DNA from: DASRPD01 sp035646535
Lineage (GTDB): Bacteria; Actinomycetota; Acidimicrobiia; IMCC26256; JANYLB01
Assembly (NCBI GenBank): GCA_035646535.1
Contig: DASRPD010000058.1
Span: forward strand, 1 to 11,233
Direction: 5' to 3'
DNA: 11,233 bases
In this document: positions 7,997-11,233 of the stretch, piece by piece
Numbering within the stretch: the stretch's first letter is position 1
Layout: each line of letters starts with the position of its first letter
Made by a program: the position numbers and the translations under genes
Notes under the pieces: generated by a model
Seen by the model: the letters and a program-made list of their open reading frames with translations, nothing else
What the model was told of the DNA's origin: nothing
Databases searched by the model: none

Positions 7997-8026
7997 ACGA
8001 TACGCGCCCGATGACGACAACGTCAG
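7997..8026 (-). promoter_or_regulatory. Promoter for the racemase gene
   Basis: On the minus strand CTGACG (8026-8021, close to TTGACN) and TATCGT (8002-7997, a TANNNT actinobacterial -10) are separated by 18 bases. Transcription would start near 7990, giving a leader of about 88 bases that contains the tandem repeat and the AGGAG site. It lies in the 163-base gap after the SMP-30 gene, so the racemase need not depend on readthrough from that gene. Confidence 0.55.
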
Positions 8027-8065
8027 ATTCCCGGCCGCCGCCGATCCTCGATCGCGCCTTGATGC

Positions 8066-8992
8066 TCAGTACGCGAGCGCGAGCCCGGGGCGTGGCCACG
8101 GCAGGGAGACCAGCCGGCCCGTGCCCGACAGGGTCGCGTAGGCGGTACGGAGGTCATCGCCGCCGAAACAGACGTTGGTGCACAGGGGATCCGGGAGCGC
8201 GACCTGGTCGGCCTGGCCGCCGTCGGCCGACACGACGGTGAGGCCCGCGTTGTCGGCCAGGGTGCCCACGACCACGTTGCCGGCAGAATCGACCGCGAGC
8301 GAGTCGAACAGTTGGTAGCCACCCCCGCCGAACAGCAACTGGCCGCCGTGCTCAGCCAGGGGATTGAGCCGCTCGACCTGTCCGGGTCCGGTGACACCCC
8401 ACTCGAACAAGCGACCCGTGTGCGTCTCGGCGACGTAGAGGCGCGACCCGTCGGGCGACAGTCCGATGCCGTTCGGGGAGTCGAGCGGGTAGATCACCTC
8501 GTCGATCGCGGTCCCGTCGGGCCGTGCGTAGTACACGCCGCCGTGGGTGCTGGAACGAGCATGGATCTTGCCGTGGTCGGTGAACCACATCCCGCCGCTC
8601 GTGTCGAAGACCAGATCGTTCGGGCCCCACAGCGGGTTCCCGGCGCACTCGGTGTAGAGCACGGTGGTCTCGCCCGTCGCGAGGTCGACGCGTTCGATGC
8701 GCCCACCGGAGTAGTCGTCGGGCTGTTGCAGCGACGTGATCGTGAGCCCCATCACATCGTGGAAGCCCCACCCGCCGGAGTTGGCGACGTAGGCGGCGCC
8801 GTCGGGCCCGATGGCGAGGCCGTTCGGACTCCCCCCGGGCTGTGCAACCGTCTCGATGCGCCCGCCGGGATGGACACGATCCACGGTGCGGCGCTGGAGC
8901 TCCACGCACAGCACCGTGCCGTCGGCCATCCAGATGGGGCCTTCGGGGAACTCCAGGCCACTGGCGATCTCGGTGATCTCGGTGTCATCCAT
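8066..8992 (-). CDS. SMP-30/gluconolactonase family beta-propeller protein
   Basis: The 308-residue product is a six-bladed propeller of the SMP-30/LRE family, metal-dependent lactonases and esterases. Likely metal ligands are visible: Glu17 in FPEGP, Asn125 in GPNDLVFD, Asn174 in SPNGIGLSPDG and Asp230 in FDSLAVDSAGN, matching the Glu-Asn-Asn-Asp set of the family. No signal peptide is apparent, so it is probably cytoplasmic. ATG 8992 is preferred because a -10-like TCGAAT ends 7 bases upstream, indicating a leaderless message; ATG 9001, three codons earlier, has no ribosome binding site and overlaps that element. It is divergently paired with the DUF7064/7065-like gene and lies upstream of the CoA racemase on the same strand. 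It may open a lactone in the same pathway, but the substrate cannot be read from sequence. Confidence 0.88.
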   Translation of the reverse strand: MDDTEITEIASGLEFPEGPIWMADGTVLCVELQRRTVDRVHPGGRIETVAQPGGSPNGLAIGPDGAAYVANSGGWGFHDVMGLTITSLQQPDDYSGGRIERVDLATGETTVLYTECAGNPLWGPNDLVFDTSGGMWFTDHGKIHARSSTHGGVYYARPDGTAIDEVIYPLDSPNGIGLSPDGSRLYVAETHTGRLFEWGVTGPGQVERLNPLAEHGGQLLFGGGGYQLFDSLAVDSAGNVVVGTLADNAGLTVVSADGGQADQVALPDPLCTNVCFGGDDLRTAYATLSGTGRLVSLPWPRPGLALAY

Positions 8993-8999
8993 GACCGGC

Positions 9000-9029
9000 A
9001 TTCGACCCAATGGCTTGCCCCGCGCGCAA
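9000..9029 (-). promoter_or_regulatory. Leaderless promoter of the SMP-30 gene
   Basis: On the minus strand TTGCGC (9029-9024) and TCGAAT (9005-9000) are 18 bases apart, and ATG 8992 follows the -10 after 7 bases. The -10 departs from TANNNT at its second base, so the match is imperfect. Its mirror-image counterpart on the other strand strengthens the call. Confidence 0.45.
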
Positions 9030-9043
9030 GGTTGGGGTCCAAT
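9015..9043 (+). promoter_or_regulatory. Leaderless promoter of the DUF7064/7065-like gene
   Basis: TTGCCC (9015-9020) and TCCAAT (9038-9043) are separated by 17 bases, and ATG 9050 follows after 6 bases, the spacing expected when transcription starts at the A of the start codon. No Shine-Dalgarno sequence precedes the gene. Its -35 lies inside the same short segment as the -35 of the opposing promoter. Confidence 0.45.
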
Positions 9044-9049
9044 GCGGCC

Positions 9050-10075
9050 ATGAAGCTTCGCCTCGAACCGTCGGATGAGTACCTGCACCCGCTCGAAGAA
9101 GCCACCAACTTCAACGAGAGCATGTACTTCAACGTCTTCGACCCGACCAGCAACGTCGGCGGGTTCGCCCGACTCGGGAACCGGGCCAACGAGGGCCACG
9201 CGGAGATGACGACCTGCCTGTACCTGCCCGATGGGCGGGTCGGGTTCATGTACGCCCGACCGGAGATCACCGACAACGACGCGTTCGACGCCGGCGGCAT
9301 GCGCTTCGAGGTCATCGAACCCTTCGAGGAGCTGCGCGTCACCTACCGGGGCAAGGTCGTGCTACTGGACGAGCCCGAGCAGATGGCCAACCCGCGCCGG
9401 GCGTTCACCGAGAACCCGTGGGTCGACGCCGCTGTGGAGCTCGGCTACCGCGGGCTCGTGCCCGCGTTCGGCGGTGAGCCGGTGAACGACGACGGGTCGC
9501 CGCTCGCCGAAGACCTCTCGGGGGGCTTCGCGCGCGGCCATTACGAGCAGCACGTCGGAGCCACCGGTGTGATCGCGGTCGGCGACGAGGAATGGGCGGT
9601 CCACGGACTCGGTCTGCGCGACCACTCGTGGGGCCCGCGCTTCTGGCAGGCGCCGTGGTGGTACCGGTGGTTGACGATGAACTTCGGCGAGGACGGCGGG
9701 TTCGTCGTGTCGATCATCGCCAGCCGCGACGGTGGGCGGCGCATCGGCGGCGTCGTGTTCGAAGACGGCGAGTACCGTCACCTCGACCGGGCCGAGATCG
9801 ACACCGACTGGCGCGGCAGCGACTCGTACCACCAGGAGATCCGCGTCCGGGCCGGCGCGGGCGATCGCGACTACGAGATCGAGGGCACGGTCCTCAACCT
9901 GATCCCGCTGCGCAACCGGCGCACGACCCCCGACGGTGACCAGCTCGTGACCCGCATCTCCGAGGGCATGACCGAGTGGCGCTGGAACGGGCGCACGGGC
10001 CACGGCCTGTCGGAGTACCTGGACCAGATCGTCGACGGCCAACCCGTCGGCGTCGCCGAAGCAGCCGAGGCGTAG
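9050..10075 (+). CDS. DUF7064/DUF7065-like (AttH/lipocalin-like) protein of unknown function
   Basis: The 341-residue soluble protein has no signal peptide or membrane segment. It carries the hallmark GLRDHSWGPRFW (188-199) preceded by HYEQHVGATGVI (164-175), a pattern I associate with actinobacterial and proteobacterial DUF7064/7065 proteins with an AttH/hydroxyneurosporene-hydratase-like double beta-barrel. The N-terminal half is rich in beta-type and charged segments (GGFARLGNRANEGHAEMT at 37-54), the C-terminal half in short strands. The biochemical role is unknown; family members often sit near acyl-CoA and phosphotransferase genes, as here. The ATG at 9050 is preceded by a leaderless-type promoter and no ribosome binding site. 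In-frame codons continue upstream but encode the antisense of the SMP-30 gene and are not part of this product. Family assignment is from motif memory, not a search. Confidence 0.8.
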   Translation: MKLRLEPSDEYLHPLEEATNFNESMYFNVFDPTSNVGGFARLGNRANEGHAEMTTCLYLPDGRVGFMYARPEITDNDAFDAGGMRFEVIEPFEELRVTYRGKVVLLDEPEQMANPRRAFTENPWVDAAVELGYRGLVPAFGGEPVNDDGSPLAEDLSGGFARGHYEQHVGATGVIAVGDEEWAVHGLGLRDHSWGPRFWQAPWWYRWLTMNFGEDGGFVVSIIASRDGGRRIGGVVFEDGEYRHLDRAEIDTDWRGSDSYHQEIRVRAGAGDRDYEIEGTVLNLIPLRNRRTTPDGDQLVTRISEGMTEWRWNGRTGHGLSEYLDQIVDGQPVGVAEAAEA

Positions 10076-10191
10076 CTCCCCTCCCTCCCTCACGCTTGAG
10101 CGTCGCCGGTGGTGAATAGTTCCCGTCCTGCGACGCCAGAGCATCTGGGGGCGACGCGCGTCGGCCGTGCCGGGCCACAGACCCGCCCGGG
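10076..10191. other. Intergenic gap with two palindromes
   Basis: Between the DUF gene and the phosphotransferase gene. It holds ACGCT-TG-AGCGT (10092-10103), just after the upstream stop codon, and a perfect 12-base palindrome CGACGCGCGTCG (10152-10163) about 30 bases before the -10 of the next gene. A looser pair, CGTCGC (10101-10106) with GCGACG (10130-10135), could form a weak terminator stem. No convincing T tract and no small gene were seen. Confidence 0.4.
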
Positions 10192-10197
10192 TAGCGT
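10192..10197 (+). promoter_or_regulatory. -10 element of the phosphotransferase gene
   Basis: TAGCGT fits TANNNT exactly and ends 10 bases before ATG 10208, giving a transcript start only a few bases before the start codon. No good -35 is visible at the expected place near 10170, where the sequence is GC-rich; the palindrome at 10152-10163 lies just upstream, where an activator could bind. Confidence 0.4.
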
Positions 10198-10207
10198 CCG
10201 GGCCGAG

Positions 10208-11233
10208 ATGGCCCGCCTCGACCCAGCCGCGCTCGCCGACGTCGTCGGCCGCCACCTCGGCGAGGCAATGTCCGTCGAGGGGTTGCGTCGGCTGTCGGGC
10301 GGAGCGTCGCGCGAGACGTGGGCCTTCGACGTTGTCGGCGAGACGGGCCCGCCTCGGGCCCTCGTCTTGCGCCGGGACCCGAGCACGCAGCTGCTCGGTA
10401 GCGCTCGCTCCACCGAGTACGAGCTGATCCGGGCAGCCGAGGCCGCGGGCGTGCCCGTCCCGACGGTGCGATTCCTGCTCGATGACGCCGACGGCATCGG
10501 CACCGGATTCGTGATGGACCGCGTCGAGGGCGAAACGATCCCCCGCAAGATCCTGCGAGACGATGCCTACGCCGCCGCCCGGGCCGGCCTCGCCCGACGG
10601 TGCGGCGAGATCGCGGCTCGCATCCACGCCATCGACGTTGCGACGCTGCCCGAGCTGCCGACCCACGCACCGCACCAGGAGATTGACCAGTACCGCGCCG
10701 CTCTCGACAACTTCGGTGAGCCCCACCCCGCGTTCGAGCTCGCGCTGGCCTGGCTGGACGACCACGCTCCTCCGCCGCCGGCCGCGCCTCGGCTCGTCCA
10801 CGGAGACTTCCGCAACGGCAACCTCATCGTCGGACCCGACGGCCTTCGCTCGGTGCTCGATTGGGAGCTCGCCCATCTCGGCGACCCGGTCGAGGACCTG
10901 GGTTGGCTGTGTGTGAAGTCGTGGCGTTTCGGCAACGTCGACCGGGTCGCCGGGGGCTTCGGCTCGGTCGACGAGCTGCTCGCCGGTTACAGGACGGGTG
11001 GCGGCACGGACGTCAACCCCGATCACCTGCGCTACTGGGAGGCGTTCGGCACGCTGAAGTGGGGCGTGATCTGCATCGTGCAGTCCTTCACCCACCTCAA
11101 CGGCCTGGTTCGCTCCGTCGAGCTCGCCACGCTCGGCCGGCGCGTCGCCGAGACCGAGTGGGATCTCCTGGAGCTCCTCCACCCCGCCCCCCGACCCGCG
11201 AGGTTTGATGGTTCCGTGACGCCTGGCGTGACG
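10208..11233 (+). CDS. Phosphotransferase family protein (APH/ACAD10-like), 3' end beyond window
   Basis: The 342 residues visible form an aminoglycoside-phosphotransferase/choline-kinase-like fold. Seen in order: a glycine-rich SGGASRETW loop (30-38), LVLRRDP (52-58) in the nucleotide-binding lobe, Glu70 in STEYE, the Brenner-type catalytic loop HGDFRNGN (198-205, Asp200) and the metal-binding LDWELAHLGDP (217-227, Asp218). This resembles the ACAD10/FadE36-like branch that accompanies acyl-CoA dehydrogenases rather than antibiotic-resistance enzymes; the substrate is probably a hydroxyacyl or other small metabolite, but that is inference. ATG 10208 follows a TAGCGT -10 and lacks a Shine-Dalgarno site. 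The family usually ends soon after a motif like WDLLELL (about 318-324), yet the frame stays open to the window edge, so a C-terminal extension, a fusion or a stop just outside is possible. Confidence 0.88.
   Translation, partial: MARLDPAALADVVGRHLGEAMSVEGLRRLSGGASRETWAFDVVGETGPPRALVLRRDPSTQLLGSARSTEYELIRAAEAAGVPVPTVRFLLDDADGIGTGFVMDRVEGETIPRKILRDDAYAAARAGLARRCGEIAARIHAIDVATLPELPTHAPHQEIDQYRAALDNFGEPHPAFELALAWLDDHAPPPPAAPRLVHGDFRNGNLIVGPDGLRSVLDWELAHLGDPVEDLGWLCVKSWRFGNVDRVAGGFGSVDELLAGYRTGGGTDVNPDHLRYWEAFGTLKWGVICIVQSFTHLNGLVRSVELATLGRRVAETEWDLLELLHPAPRPARFDGSVTPGVT

Larger units (their letters stand above)
8998..9045. promoter_or_regulatory. Nested dyad, candidate operator between divergent genes
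   Basis: Outer arms GCATTCGACCCAA (8998-9010) and TTGGGGTCCAATGC (9032-9045) are inverted copies with one mismatch and one inserted base. Inner arms CTTGC (9014-9018) and GCAAG (9026-9030) are perfect, around a 7-base centre. The whole symmetric unit fills the space between the SMP-30 and DUF gene starts and covers both predicted promoters. It could bind a dimeric repressor or simply reflect two mirrored promoters. Confidence 0.55.

Noticed and set aside
8312..9049. Open frame continuing upstream of the DUF7064/7065-like gene
   Set aside because: It is the antisense of the SMP-30 gene and ignores the promoter and ATG at 9050.
10101..10135. Terminator after the DUF7064/7065-like gene
   Set aside because: The CGTCGC/GCGACG stem is only 6 bases with a 23-base loop and no T tract; too weak to list as a terminator.
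9362..11182. Antisense open frame of 606 codons on the minus strand
   Set aside because: It crosses two well-supported genes and the gap between them, with charged, motif-free composition typical of GC-rich antisense frames.
10208..11233. Antibiotic resistance role for the APH-fold kinase
   Set aside because: The sequence around the catalytic loop and the acyl-CoA-type neighbours fit the ACAD10-like metabolic branch better than aminoglycoside-modifying enzymes.

Overview
The window is GC-rich, with the dense, GC-ending codon use, GTG starts and probable leaderless promoters expected of an actinobacterium; my best guess is Acidimicrobiia or a relative, but this rests on style, not a marker gene. 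There are six readable protein genes plus one frameshifted gene, and no rRNA, tRNA, insertion sequence or CRISPR array. No stretch longer than about 165 bases lacks a gene.

Left part (1-6057), core nitrogen and purine metabolism: a complete glutamate synthase large subunit (gltB) runs leftward and ends just before a strong hairpin at the window edge. Divergent from it, across 141 bases, is purK (N5-carboxyaminoimidazole ribonucleotide synthase). Both consume or supply nitrogen metabolites, but nothing shows shared control beyond facing promoters. gltD and purE are not in the window. purK converges on a small membrane protein gene, separated by a compact array of 16-base hairpin repeats that probably stops transcription from both sides.

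Middle part (6058-9001), leftward: an SMP-30/gluconolactonase-like beta-propeller hydrolase, then a CaiB-family enzyme whose catalytic residues match alpha-methylacyl-CoA racemase, then the membrane protein, which is split between two frames by a single extra base in a G/C run. The racemase gene has its own convincing promoter and a leader containing a 9-base tandem repeat.

Right part (9050-11233), rightward: a protein of the uncharacterised 'GLRDHSWGPR' type (DUF7064/7065-like, AttH/lipocalin-like), then a phosphotransferase of the aminoglycoside phosphotransferase/ACAD10-like fold that runs off the window end.

The SMP-30 gene and the DUF gene start only 57 bases apart, back to back, and the space between is a nested dyad holding two mirror-image leaderless promoters that share a -35 region. 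This is the most interesting signal. It suggests that SMP-30, CoA racemase, DUF7064/7065-like protein and phosphotransferase form one co-regulated accessory lipid or branched-chain/isoprenoid catabolic locus of unknown substrate. That function is inference from context.
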